Counted from the first letter of the stretch, positions 26,138 through 35,043 are shown. The stretch is 64,000 nt of DNA from Rufibacter sediminis (GCF_014269285.1 NZ_JACOAF010000008.1:62001-126000); one strand, 5' to 3'. Notes: generated by a model not told the origin, from the sequence alone. A program made the numbers and translations.

Positions 26138-26824
26138 ATGAAGGACAAGAAACTTAAAATATTTGCTGGACTACTTTCCACACTACTGCTTATCAGCTTA
26201 ATCATCAAATTGATTAATGCACCAGGTGGAATGATTTTATCTGGATTAGTTTTAGGCAGCTTTGTCTTAGTTGTATTTCTCCTGGGCTCCTTGATAGTCG
26301 CCGCCTTTTTCAGGTTAATTTTTAAAAACACCTCTTTTTTGACTTTGTTTTCAATTAATACTTCAATAGGCTTTATTGTATTCCATTACAACTTATATTC
26401 ACCAACTTTAACAATTACAGTTCCACCAGGATTTACAGGGGAAGTGAACCTCGTCTTGTCAAATGTTGAGGACAACATTTTAAAAGTTGACAGTAACGGG
26501 ATTGGCTATGTAAACCAGTGGACTTTTGATAAAACATACATTAAGCCGATTGTAATTGAGTCAACAGGAAGAAATATAACTGAACATTGTGTCGGCTTTA
26601 ACCCCTCTACTTTCTGGGGTAAAGGAAAAACATGCTGCTTTCAGGGAAAACAAATCAATACTTTAAGCTTTGAAATTGTCCCGTCTGAAAGGATTGGCCA
26701 AAAACAATATTATTTTAAAGATTTGACTCAACTTGTAGACACAACTTTAGTTTTAGCAACTTCACCTGACAGGTACACAAAAATACAAACTCAACCTTTA
26801 GAGGTGGAACTGGATAAAAAATAA
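26138..26824 (+). CDS. Orphan membrane protein (cassette-like gene 1)
   Basis: Not recognised. The 228 aa have three hydrophobic segments in the first 90 residues (FAGLLSTLLLISLIIKLI, ILSGLVLGSFVLVVFLLGSLIVAAFF, FLTLFSINTSIGFIVFHY). A soluble domain of about 135 residues with beta-like sequence follows (TLTITVPPGFTGEVNLVLSN) and includes a CC pair in KGKTCCFQGK. The gene is clearly AT-richer than its surroundings and has no relation to its neighbours. It ends KK-stop in an AAAAATAAC context, and an imperfect palindrome starts at the stop codon, as in the two genes downstream. Function unknown; the sequence pattern suggests acquired DNA. Confidence 0.7.
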   Translation: MKDKKLKIFAGLLSTLLLISLIIKLINAPGGMILSGLVLGSFVLVVFLLGSLIVAAFFRLIFKNTSFLTLFSINTSIGFIVFHYNLYSPTLTITVPPGFTGEVNLVLSNVEDNILKVDSNGIGYVNQWTFDKTYIKPIVIESTGRNITEHCVGFNPSTFWGKGKTCCFQGKQINTLSFEIVPSERIGQKQYYFKDLTQLVDTTLVLATSPDRYTKIQTQPLEVELDKK

Positions 26825-26902
26825 CTTAAGCCAACAAAGTGCATAAGTCATGCTACGGCCTGCGGCCTTGCACGTCTCATGCACGAGGCCGTTATATGCA
26901 AT
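26819..26902 (+). repeat. attC-like site 1
   Basis: Begins with the end of cassette gene 1 (AAATAACTT) and ends AGGCCGTTATATGCAATTA. Outer ATAAC (26821-26825) pairs with GTTAT (26891-26895). Inner GTGCATAAG pairs with CTCATGCAC (8 of 9), and the centre is GGCC-TGC-GGCC. Arrangement and size (about 80 bp) resemble integron attC sites, whose ends are RYYYAAC and GTTRRRY; the match to those boxes is imperfect. Confidence 0.5.
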
Positions 26903-26908
26903 TAAAAC

Positions 26909-27394
26909 ATGAAATTGATATATGTATTTATGGCTTCAGTTTTTCTGGCTTCATGCCAAAAATCTCCTGCAAACGAAATCAAAGACGGTTTAGAAGAATT
27001 CAATTTTAGACCAAACAACCCGTTAAAGCCGAATACCTATTTTAATAGCTTTGCTTTAGGCTTTGTAGAAAAAGATACTGTCCAGAACGGGGAAACTTAT
27101 AGATTAAAGCTGTTTTTAGTAAATCATGATAAATTGTACCCATCCGACAGCGTGAGCCCAAGAATTAAATTTCATCATGGGGATTCTATTTCTTGGGGGA
27201 AATTATATGATAGTGATAAATTAGCCAAAGTGATTAAAGACACTGCCTATATAAAATTCACCGCAAAAAGTGACGACCTTCAAAAAGGAGAAGTAAAGAA
27301 CTATAAATGGTATGGCTCAATTGCTGTTCCTAGACCTGAAATGTCGGACTCTGTATTTGTGATTGCATACGATTACTATATTCAACAAAAATAA
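26909..27394 (+). CDS. Orphan lipoprotein (cassette-like gene 2)
   Basis: Not recognised. A 161-aa protein with a lipoprotein signal peptide: MKLIYVFMASVFLASCQKS, lipobox LASC with the modified Cys at residue 16. The mature part is Lys/Asp-rich, with no recognisable motif. It is AT-rich compared with the chromosome around it. It starts 13 bases after the GTTAT end of site 1 and ends QK-stop in the same AAAAATAAC context as its neighbours. All three cassette-like genes lie on the + strand. Confidence 0.7.
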   Translation: MKLIYVFMASVFLASCQKSPANEIKDGLEEFNFRPNNPLKPNTYFNSFALGFVEKDTVQNGETYRLKLFLVNHDKLYPSDSVSPRIKFHHGDSISWGKLYDSDKLAKVIKDTAYIKFTAKSDDLQKGEVKNYKWYGSIAVPRPEMSDSVFVIAYDYYIQQK

Positions 27395-27476
27395 CTTCAG
27401 ATAACATCACCTAAACGTCAGCCTCGGCCGACCGCCTCCGCCGCCGCTTACACGAGGCCTTTATGGGCAATTATAA
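27386..27476 (+). repeat. attC-like site 2
   Basis: Starts AAAAATAACTTCAGATAAC at the gene 2 stop and ends TTACACGAGGCCTTTATGGGCAATTATA. The CACGAGGCC-TTAT-GCAATTA end is shared with site 1, and the CGGCCGAC-GCCTCCGCCGCCG core is shared with site 3. The left arm is eroded, so the stem is imperfect, and the terminal box reads TTTAT in place of GTTAT. Confidence 0.5.
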
Positions 27477-27486
27477 ATATTAGCTT

Positions 27487-28047
27487 TTGAAAAAAATCCT
27501 GGTAGCAGTATTGATTTTGTTTGCGGGCTGCAAATCAGCTTCCAGACAAATAGACCTTGAAACTTCTTGCGAATTAGTGACCGTAGAAAATGAAATACTA
27601 TTAGACAGCAGTAGTTTTTTTCAAGTTCATTACAAAATTTTTGTAAAATCAGAAGAACCAGGAATACTGTGTTACTCAAGAGGAAATGGTATCGCAAGAG
27701 TAACGGTGATTGAAGTAAACGATTTTGGGATAGTTGGCAGAATAGTAAGCGAAAGCGGTTTTAAGGAAAGTATTAGTTTCTCAGCTAAGGAAAACCAGAT
27801 GTATAACATGCTTCTTTCCGACATTCAAAATCTAACCGTTTTTCAGGATTGCAAAGAACCCTTACCGACGCATGTCACCACTACTGATGTTTATATAAAA
27901 GACAAAAACTCAAATAAGTTTACCTACTATTCTTTCCATTCACCTTTCAAATTAGGTAAGACCTTAAGAATGAAGTTAGGGAACGCTTTCAAGTTAATGG
28001 AATTGACTTACAATAAAATGCATAACCCAGATATTGTAAAAAAATAA
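27487..28047 (+). CDS. Orphan lipoprotein (cassette-like gene 3)
   Basis: Not recognised. The 186-aa protein has a lipoprotein signal peptide, MKKILVAVLILFAGCKSAS, with lipobox FAGC and Cys 15. The start is a TTG, which is accepted because the signal peptide begins there and no ATG is available. The mature part has no motif I can name. It is AT-rich like the two preceding genes and ends KK-stop at AAAAATAAC, where the third palindrome begins. Confidence 0.65.
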   Translation: MKKILVAVLILFAGCKSASRQIDLETSCELVTVENEILLDSSSFFQVHYKIFVKSEEPGILCYSRGNGIARVTVIEVNDFGIVGRIVSESGFKESISFSAKENQMYNMLLSDIQNLTVFQDCKEPLPTHVTTTDVYIKDKNSNKFTYYSFHSPFKLGKTLRMKLGNAFKLMELTYNKMHNPDIVKK

Positions 28048-28112
28048 CAGCCCATAACCACGTGTAAACGGCGGCCGACGGCCTCCGCCGCCGTTTACAC
28101 TAGTCCGTTAGA
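28039..28112 (+). repeat. attC-like site 3
   Basis: Contains a perfect 13-bp stem GTGTAAACGGCGG (28062-28074) / CCGCCGTTTACAC (28088-28100) with a 13-base centre. It is flanked on the left by CCATAAC and on the right by TAGTCCGTTAGAGG. It begins at the stop of cassette gene 3, as sites 1 and 2 do for genes 1 and 2. Confidence 0.55.
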
Positions 28113-28320
28113 GGAGTAGCGATAGATGAATAAGTAAAGCGTGCTTTAAGGTTCTTTTCTTGAAAACAGAGTAAAAACATGAACTAGGAATACGTGAATT
28201 AGAAGGAAAGAGATGATAGTAGATCTGAAGCTGAATTCTCCTTCTTTATACTTTAATTTAGGTTATAGTCTTCAGTGCGTAACGAGCTTGTAGAAGAGGT
28301 AAGAATAACTTGTAATTAGA
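28113..28320. other. Spacer after the cassette-like array
   Basis: No gene is visible. It contains a degenerate palindromic repeat at 28139-28178 (GTGCTTTAAGGTTCTTTTC / GAAAACAGAGTAAAAAC), which marks the return to the ordinary intergenic style of this genome. Confidence 0.45.
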
Positions 28321-28362
28321 AAAGGAAAGCCCTTTCACATTTTAGTGAAAGGGCTTTCCTTT
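28321..28362 (-). terminator. Terminator of the RND efflux operon
   Basis: Stem AAAGGAAAGCCCTTTCAC / its near-perfect complement with a short ATTTTA loop and A/T flanks, 43 bases beyond the stop of the outer-membrane subunit gene on the - strand. Confidence 0.8.
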
Positions 28363-28404
28363 TGAAAATCAGTCATACCTAGACCGATGCACTACTCTCT
28401 TGTT

Positions 28405-29838
28405 CTATTGTCTCCAGCCGCCGCCTAGTGCCCGGTACACATTCACCGTGGCCTGCATCTGCTGCATCTTGGTCTCCACCAAATCAAACCGGGATTCCAG
28501 CGCATCGCGTTGGGTCATGAGCACTTCCATGTAATCGGCTCGGGCTGAGTTGAAGAGGGTGTTTGAAATCTCAATAGACTGCGTGAGCGCCTCCACTTCT
28601 CTGGCTTTGAGGTCGTAGCTTTTCTCCAGATTGCTGATTTTGGCTAACTGATTCGCCACTTCTATGTATGCGTTCAGGATGGTGCGCTCATAGTTGTACA
28701 CTGCCTGAATCTGCTTCGCGTTGGCACTGTAATAGACGGCCTTGATCGCGTTTCTGTTCACCAGCGGAGCCGTGATGTCACCGGCAAGGGAGTACAGCAA
28801 GGACTCTGGCTTTAACAGAAACGTTGGATTGAACGCCTGGTAGCCAATACCTGCCGAGATCCCTAAAGAAGGATAGAAACGCGCTCTGGCCACCTGTACA
28901 TCCAGCTTGGAGGCTGCCAGGTCCAACTCCGCCTGCTTGATGTCTGGTCGGTTGGCGAGCAACTGCGCCGGAACACCGGCCTGAATGGCTTGAGGCGTCA
29001 GGTTCTCTAAAGGCTGGGAGTTTCTCTGTACCGGTTGCGGAAATCTGCCAATCAGGAAGTTGATGCGGTTCTCGGCTTCCGTGATCTTCTGCTGAATGTC
29101 ATATTGCAGGCTTTGGATGTTGAGCACCTGGGCCTGGAAGCGGCGCACCGGCAACTCGGTCACCCGGGCGGCCTCTTTCTGCAGCCTGACAATCTTCAGA
29201 ACATTGCTTTGCAGCGCTATGTTCTGCTTGACAATAGCCAGTTGGTTGTCCAGGGCCAGCAGCTCATAGTAGTTCTCGGCAATCTCAGAGATCAGGTTGG
29301 TCACCATAAAGTTTCGGCCCTCCACTGAGGCGAGGTACCGGCTAACCGCCGATTTTTTGGCATTCCGCAGCTTCCGCCAGATATCCACCTCCCAGGTAGC
29401 ATACGCGCCTACCATATAATCCTGAAGCGGTTCCGGCATTTCCTTGCCCGGCTTGATGTCCGTGGTCGCTTCCAGGGCCCCAATGTTGGTGAACCGAGCC
29501 ACCTTATCCAGGCCCGCGGCTCCTCGCAGCCCCACAGATGGCAGGTATTCGCCTTTTCTGGCTCTTACTTCGTTTCTGCTGATCTCAATTTCCTGTTGGG
29601 TGATGTTCAGCTCCTGGTTGTTCTGCAAGGCAGTATCAATCAGAGCCGTCAAAAAAGGATCAGTGAAGAAATCCTTCCACTTCACCTGCGCGGTGTTGGT
29701 GGTATCCTGCGAGTTGGAATAACTCGCAGGCACGGCCGCATTCGCTGATTTCTGAACTAACTCAGGGGTTTTACAGGCTGAATAGGTGAGGGCGATAAGC
29801 GCTATCCCCAACCAATTCCATCTTCTATTCTTAAACAT
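28405..29838 (-). CDS. RND efflux outer-membrane factor (OprM/NodT type)
   Basis: Outer-membrane channel of a tripartite efflux pump, 477 aa. The N terminus MFKNRRWNWLGIALIALTYSACKTPEL is a lipoprotein signal with lipobox YSAC. Two tandem outer-membrane efflux repeats follow, with the family blocks WKDFFTDPFLTALIDTALQNNQELNI, LLANRPDIKQAELDLAASKLDVQVARARFYPSLGISAGIG and the C-terminal ARADYMEVLMTQRDALESRFDLVETKMQQMQATVNVYRALGGGW. It overlaps the pump gene by 8 bases, so the two are co-translated. Confidence 0.94.
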   Translation of the reverse strand: MFKNRRWNWLGIALIALTYSACKTPELVQKSANAAVPASYSNSQDTTNTAQVKWKDFFTDPFLTALIDTALQNNQELNITQQEIEISRNEVRARKGEYLPSVGLRGAAGLDKVARFTNIGALEATTDIKPGKEMPEPLQDYMVGAYATWEVDIWRKLRNAKKSAVSRYLASVEGRNFMVTNLISEIAENYYELLALDNQLAIVKQNIALQSNVLKIVRLQKEAARVTELPVRRFQAQVLNIQSLQYDIQQKITEAENRINFLIGRFPQPVQRNSQPLENLTPQAIQAGVPAQLLANRPDIKQAELDLAASKLDVQVARARFYPSLGISAGIGYQAFNPTFLLKPESLLYSLAGDITAPLVNRNAIKAVYYSANAKQIQAVYNYERTILNAYIEVANQLAKISNLEKSYDLKAREVEALTQSIEISNTLFNSARADYMEVLMTQRDALESRFDLVETKMQQMQATVNVYRALGGGWRQ

Positions 29839-32800
29839 TTGCTTCGGCGTCTACAGGTTGGGGGAAATTGTCAATGGAATGGACATAGTCCTCGGTTAAA
29901 GTGGTCTCCTCTTCATTTCTGATCAGCTGACGTCCATCGGCCAGATGGCCGAAGATGAAATATAGCCCCGGCACGATGATGACCCCAAAGACGGTCCCGA
30001 ACAGCATACCGCCCATGGCGGAGGCTCCAATGGTCCGGTTCCCGATAGCTCCGGCCCCGGTGGCAATCACCAACGGAATCAGACCGGCGATAAAGGCGAA
30101 GGAGGTCATCAGGATTGGGCGGAAACGCACCCTGGCTCCTTCAATGGCGGCATCTAGGATTGTGGCTCCCTGCAGGCGCTTGAGTACGGCAAACTCCACA
30201 ATCAGCACGGCGTTTTTACCTAGGAGACCCACCAGCATAATGAGCCCGATCTGGGCGTAGATGTTGTTCTCCAGCCCCATGAGTTGGAGCACCAGGAAGG
30301 AACCGAAAATCCCGACAGGGAGAGAGAACACCACCGCCAACGGAATGATGAAGCTCTCATACTGCGCGGCCAGCACAAAGTACACGAAGGCCAACACAAT
30401 GGCGAAGACGTAAATGGACTCGTTGCCGCGGGTGGCCTCGTCGTACGAAAGACCTTCCCAGGCAATGTCATAGCCTTTAGGCAACGATTTGGCCGCCACT
30501 TCCTGAATGGCCTGGATGGCGTCTGCGGTGGTATAGCCTTTGGCTGGTTGCCCCTGAATGGCCGCCGAGTTGTACAGGTTGAAACGGGTAATCTCATTGG
30601 GGCCCTGCGTCTTCTTCAGCTTCATGAACGCCGAATACGGCACCATTTCACCCGCCTCGTTCTTCACATACAGGTTCAACAAATCAGAGGGAAGTCTTCT
30701 GTATTTAGGGTCAGACTGCACGTACACTTTGAAGAACTGGTTGAACTTGGTGAAACCCTGTTCATAGGTACTCCCAATCAAGATGTTGAGGTTATCCATG
30801 GCTTTACCAATAGACACTCCTTTCTGCATGGCCAGGTTGTTGTCAATCTGCAGTTCGTACTGCGGATAATTGGCCGCGAAGAAAGTGAACAAGCCCGAGA
30901 GCTCTTTCCGCTTGCCCAGATTATCCATGAACTCCTGATTCACTTTGTCGAACTCGTGGTAATCAGTTTCGGAGTTTTTGTCCAGGAGACGCATAGAGAA
31001 ACCTCCGGAAGAACCAAAACCGGGGATTGCGGGTGGCTCGAAGAACTCGATCACCGCGCCCAGTCCTTTGGACCGTTCCTCCAGCTCTTCCATGATCTCT
31101 TTCACGTTGTGCTTGCGGTCTGACCAGTCTTTCAGGTTAATCAGACACGTCCCCGCGTTGGAGCCCCGGCCTTCGGTCATGATCTCGTAACCGGCTAGTG
31201 AGGAGACAGACTCCACGCCGTCAATCTCTTCACAGATTTTCTGCAGTTTCTGAGACACCTGGTTTGTTTTCTCCAAGGTTGAGCCCGGCGGCGTTTGGAT
31301 GATGGCGTAGATGGTGCTCTGGTCCTCGTTCGGGATAAAGCCGGACGGCACAATCTGGTTTTCGTAGAAGATACCGGCCCCAAAGGCGATCAACACCCCA
31401 AACGTCACCCATCTTCTACTCACAATAGAGGTCAGCAAGCTTACGTATTTTCCGGTTAGTTTTTCAAAACCACGGTTAAAACGGTCCAGGGCCTTAGAAA
31501 GGATATTGCTTTTCTTAGCGTACCCGTGGTGGTTTTTCAGCAGCATAGCGCACAGCACCGGAGTGAGCGTAAGCGCAATCAGCGCCGAAATCACAATGGA
31601 ACTAGCCATGGTGATGGAGAACTGGCGGTAGAACGTACCCACCGGACCCGTCATGAAGGAGATAGGCAGGAATACCGACACCATCACGGCGGTAATGGCG
31701 ATAATAGCACCACTGATCTCGCCCAGTACTTTTTTCACCGCGCTGTAAGGTGAGAGATGCGGCTCTTCCTCCATTTTGGCATGCACGGCTTCCACCACTA
31801 CAATGGCGTCATCCACCACAATCCCGATGGCCAGTACCAGGGCGAAGAGCGTCACCATGTTAATGGAAATGCCCAGGAACTGAATGATAAAGAAAGCGCC
31901 AATCAACGATACCGGAACCGCCAGGATGGGAATCAACGTAGAGCGCCAATCGCCCAGGAAGATGAACACCACAATGGCCACTAGAATAAACGCGTCGCGC
32001 AGGGTATGCACTACCTGCTCAATAGAGGCATCCAGAAATTTGGAAACGTCATAGCTGATTTTATAATCCATGCCCGGCGGAAAGTACGGACGCATTTCCT
32101 CTAGCTGCGCCTTCACATTGGCAATGACCTCACTGGCGTTACTGCCGTAGTTCTGCCGCAACACGATGGCCGCCGACGGACGGCCGTCCAGGTTGGAATA
32201 GATGTCAAAGAATTCACTGCCTAATTCCACTTTGGCAATGTCTCTCAGGTGAATGCTTTCCCCTTCGGCGTTCGCCCGGATGATCACATCATTGTATTCC
32301 TCCGGCTTGTTATACCGGCCTTTGTAGGTGAGCACGTATTCCAGCGACTGAGCGGCAATACCAGAACTCTGCCCTAACCGGCCCGGCCGGCCGATGATGC
32401 TTTGTTCTCCTAACGCCTTCATTACTTCCTCCACTGAGATGTTGTAGGCGCGCATACGATCGGGGTTCAGCCAGATGCGCATGGCGTACCGGCGGCTACC
32501 CAAAATCTGTGCCCGGGCAACCCCTTTGATCCGCTGGATTTCGGGGATCATCTTCACGGTGGCGTAGTTGAACAGGAACTTTTCGTCCATGCTCTTTTCC
32601 TTGGAATAGAGGTTGACGTACATGAGCATGCTGGGCTGCACCGGGGAGATCACCACGCCTTCGCGCTGCACCAGTTCCGGCAAAAGCGGCATGACCTGGT
32701 CTACCCGGGTTTTTACCCGCACCACCGCATCATTGGGGTCGGTGCCGGGCTCAAAGATGATCCGGAGCGTCGCCTCGCCGGCGCTGGTGGCATCTGAGGC

Positions 32801-33034
32801 GATGTACCGCATGCCCTCCACGCCATTAATGGCCTGTTCCAGGGTAATCAAGGTAGACTTCACCAGCACATCAGCACTGGAACCCGGGTAGGCAATGAAG
32901 ATGTTGACCGTGGTGGGGGCGATGTCCGGGAACTGGGAGATGGGCAACTTTTTGATGGCCAAGCCGCCCACAAAAACTATCATGATCGATATTACAATCG
33001 CGAATACCGGTCTTCTTATGAATTTACTAAACAT
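29831..33034 (-). CDS. RND efflux pump, AcrB/MexB (HAE1) type
   Basis: Inner-membrane proton-driven multidrug exporter of 1067 aa, a normal length. The N terminus MFSKFIRRPVFAIVISIMIVFVGGLA and FPDIAPTTVNIFIAYPGSSADVL are typical of the hydrophobe/amphiphile group. The proton-relay aspartates are in GIVVDDAIVVVEAV (TM4) and the lysine in VGLLGKNAVLIVEFA (TM10). Periplasmic porter and docking domains are complete. It is the middle gene of an adaptor-pump-channel operon on the - strand and starts 26 bases after the adaptor. Substrates cannot be predicted. Confidence 0.96.
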   Translation of the reverse strand: MFSKFIRRPVFAIVISIMIVFVGGLAIKKLPISQFPDIAPTTVNIFIAYPGSSADVLVKSTLITLEQAINGVEGMRYIASDATSAGEATLRIIFEPGTDPNDAVVRVKTRVDQVMPLLPELVQREGVVISPVQPSMLMYVNLYSKEKSMDEKFLFNYATVKMIPEIQRIKGVARAQILGSRRYAMRIWLNPDRMRAYNISVEEVMKALGEQSIIGRPGRLGQSSGIAAQSLEYVLTYKGRYNKPEEYNDVIIRANAEGESIHLRDIAKVELGSEFFDIYSNLDGRPSAAIVLRQNYGSNASEVIANVKAQLEEMRPYFPPGMDYKISYDVSKFLDASIEQVVHTLRDAFILVAIVVFIFLGDWRSTLIPILAVPVSLIGAFFIIQFLGISINMVTLFALVLAIGIVVDDAIVVVEAVHAKMEEEPHLSPYSAVKKVLGEISGAIIAITAVMVSVFLPISFMTGPVGTFYRQFSITMASSIVISALIALTLTPVLCAMLLKNHHGYAKKSNILSKALDRFNRGFEKLTGKYVSLLTSIVSRRWVTFGVLIAFGAGIFYENQIVPSGFIPNEDQSTIYAIIQTPPGSTLEKTNQVSQKLQKICEEIDGVESVSSLAGYEIMTEGRGSNAGTCLINLKDWSDRKHNVKEIMEELEERSKGLGAVIEFFEPPAIPGFGSSGGFSMRLLDKNSETDYHEFDKVNQEFMDNLGKRKELSGLFTFFAANYPQYELQIDNNLAMQKGVSIGKAMDNLNILIGSTYEQGFTKFNQFFKVYVQSDPKYRRLPSDLLNLYVKNEAGEMVPYSAFMKLKKTQGPNEITRFNLYNSAAIQGQPAKGYTTADAIQAIQEVAAKSLPKGYDIAWEGLSYDEATRGNESIYVFAIVLAFVYFVLAAQYESFIIPLAVVFSLPVGIFGSFLVLQLMGLENNIYAQIGLIMLVGLLGKNAVLIVEFAVLKRLQGATILDAAIEGARVRFRPILMTSFAFIAGLIPLVIATGAGAIGNRTIGASAMGGMLFGTVFGVIIVPGLYFIFGHLADGRQLIRNEEETTLTEDYVHSIDNFPQPVDAEANV

Positions 33035-33060
33035 GTCTTCTGCTTTTTAGGACCCCTCCA

Positions 33061-34149
33061 CTACTCCGCATATAAATTCAACTGAGACATGACAGACTTC
33101 GGCTCCACGTATTTTGAGTGTATTTTTTCGTTTTCGCGCACTAAACGCAAGCCTTCCAGCAGGATCTTGTCGTCTTTGGAAAGCCCTTCCTGCACCACGT
33201 AAATGTGCGGAAGCTCAGCGGCCACGGTGATTTCCCTTGACTTGATCTTGTTGTCATTGCCCACCACGTACACGTACTTCTTGTCCAAGACTTCAAAGGT
33301 GGCTTTCTGCGGAATGAGCAGGGCATTCTTCATAGGCACCTCCATCAGGATATTCCCGGTTTCGCCGTGTCGAAGCAGCCCTTTGGGGTTGGGGAAAGTG
33401 GCCCTAAAGGCGATGTTTCCGGTTTCGTTATTGAAATCGGCTTCAATGGTCTGTACTTCGCCAGGGTAGTCAAACACCTGGTGGTTGGCCATCTCCAGCT
33501 TTACTTTGGTGGTATGGTCGTTTTTCAGGCTGGTTTTGTAATCCAGGTACTCGGCTTCGGGCACGTTGAAGTATACCCACATCTTGCTGTTGTCAGAAAG
33601 AGTGGTCATCAGATCGCCTTCGTCCACCAAACTGCCCAGCCTTACCTGGAAATGATCCATGATGCCGTCAAACGGGGCTTTGATCTGGGTGAAGCCCAGG
33701 TGCACCTGCGCCAGGGAGACTTCGGCCTTGGCCTTGTTCAGTTTGGCTTTGGCCATGGCCAGTTCGTTGGGAGAAACCACGTTACCGGAGGCCAGCTTCT
33801 TCGTGTTCTGGTACTCAATCTCCGCGAAACTGGCTTCGGCCTGGGCTTTCTGCAGCTCGGCCTCGTACATGGCCGGCATGATCTGAAACATAAGCTGGCC
33901 TTTTCTGACCGTTTGCCCTTCGTCTACATAAATCTTCTGCAGGTAACCTTTCTCTAAAGCTCTGATCTCAATATGACTGATGGCGTGGATCTGACTCACA
34001 TATTCTTTGGTGATCAAGGTGTCCTTCACCAAGGGACTGCTTACCAGAAACTGGGTGGACTCTTCCTTTTCTTCTTTTTTGGATTCGCAGCCTGTATGGC
34101 ACAGCAAGACATACAAACCCAAAACCATGGGCATGAGAATTCTCTTCAT
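33061..34149 (-). CDS. RND efflux periplasmic adaptor (AcrA/MexA type) lipoprotein
   Basis: Membrane fusion protein linking pump and channel. From the ATG at 34149 the protein is 362 aa, with a lipoprotein signal MKRILMPMVLGLYVLLCHTGCESKK (lipobox HTGC). The frame is open to 34266, but the added residues do not resemble a leader and the lipobox fixes the start. Domains in order are a barrel-sandwich hybrid (IRALEKGYLQKIYVDEGQTVRKGQLMFQI), an alpha-helical hairpin rich in Ala/Lys/Glu (residues about 95-150), the second lipoyl half (FTQIKAPFDGIMDHFQVRLGSLVDEGDLM) and the beta-barrel and membrane-proximal domains. It is first in the efflux operon. Confidence 0.94.
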   Translation of the reverse strand: MKRILMPMVLGLYVLLCHTGCESKKEEKEESTQFLVSSPLVKDTLITKEYVSQIHAISHIEIRALEKGYLQKIYVDEGQTVRKGQLMFQIMPAMYEAELQKAQAEASFAEIEYQNTKKLASGNVVSPNELAMAKAKLNKAKAEVSLAQVHLGFTQIKAPFDGIMDHFQVRLGSLVDEGDLMTTLSDNSKMWVYFNVPEAEYLDYKTSLKNDHTTKVKLEMANHQVFDYPGEVQTIEADFNNETGNIAFRATFPNPKGLLRHGETGNILMEVPMKNALLIPQKATFEVLDKKYVYVVGNDNKIKSREITVAAELPHIYVVQEGLSKDDKILLEGLRLVRENEKIHSKYVEPKSVMSQLNLYAE

Positions 34150-34450
34150 GATACTTGAATTGATTGTAATTAGGGATGTGTAAAACGCGATACACCGAAG
34201 CACCCAACCTTTCACAGGGGTATGGATGATGTGCAATTTTAAATAAGAAAGTAGCGGCTTAGGCAAAGCAAAAGCCTAAGGGTTTTTCTTTTAACTATTT
34301 CCTAAAACCTGGAAGAAGGGTTCCTGTGATTTCTTTGAAGAGACGTGCCCACTACGTGACAACACGTAAGCTGCTATTCGGAAAAAAATAGCCCCGGCAC
34401 GAAAGAAACTAGAGGAACAGGAGGCTGGATCGCCTCAAGGGAATTTTAAC
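34150..34450. other. Upstream region of the efflux operon
   Basis: No gene is seen between the small membrane protein gene and the adaptor gene. Bases 34353-34368 hold a 16-bp hyphenated palindrome TACGTGACAACACGTA, the size of a small regulator site, about 200 bases upstream of the adaptor start. No regulator gene is adjacent. Confidence 0.35.
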
Positions 34451-34873
34451 TTATATCCTGAAAACTCGGAAGAGGATATATAATCTTTGGGCTGGAAACG
34501 AGAAAAAGTCCTTATAGTAGGTTAAGTTCTTTTTCAGGAAGAAAAGAAGGAAGGCGAGTGCCTGCGCGTAGAAAACAGCCGTTAGATAGGTGCTGTTCTC
34601 CTGGGTCTTTTTTAGAAGGGGTTTATCTTCCTCCGTCTCCGCTTCGGCGAGATACCTGTCATTGTGCGCTTTTTCTGCAACAGCGGAGGAATACGTGATA
34701 AGATGGGAAAGGTCCTTTTGTACAGCGCCAATGGCGGCCTGTACGTTCTTTTGCATGTTTCTGGGCGAGGCATGGTAGAGACTCTCCTTAGGCGCATGGG
34801 CGTAAAGAGGACTATACCCGCTCAACAGCAGGATACTCAGCGAAAGAAGATATTTCAGGAAGACCTTATGCAT
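34451..34873 (-). CDS. Small secreted or membrane protein, unknown function
   Basis: Not recognised. The 140-aa product (ATG at 34873; an in-frame ATG three codons upstream is also possible) has a clear signal peptide, MHKVFLKYLLSLSILLLSGYSPLYAHA. A helical, Lys/Glu-rich stretch follows (NMQKNVQAAIGAVQKDLSHLITYSSAVAEKA), then a hydrophobic segment (YLTAVFYAQALAFLLFFLKK) and a basic aromatic tail. It precedes the efflux operon on the same strand, but the 301-base gap argues against co-transcription. The coding call rests on the signal peptide and membrane segment only. Confidence 0.55.
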   Translation of the reverse strand: MHKVFLKYLLSLSILLLSGYSPLYAHAPKESLYHASPRNMQKNVQAAIGAVQKDLSHLITYSSAVAEKAHNDRYLAEAETEEDKPLLKKTQENSTYLTAVFYAQALAFLLFFLKKNLTYYKDFFSFPAQRLYILFRVFRI

Positions 34874-35043
34874 CTTGCGCACAAAAGTAGGTCAGGCCTT
34901 TGATAAAGGCAAGATGTTGATTTTATAATCTAACCGCCTTTTCACTGGGCACCTTTCCGAGCCTTCGCAAGAGAATGTTTGTAAGTTCCTTTATGTGGAT
35001 TAAACACCATAAAGAGATGCAGCTTAAAGAGGATAGGTCGTTA

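Noticed and set aside
26138-28112. Cassette-like region as a prophage or insertion sequence
   Set aside because: No transposase, integrase, capsid or replication gene and no terminal direct repeats are visible.
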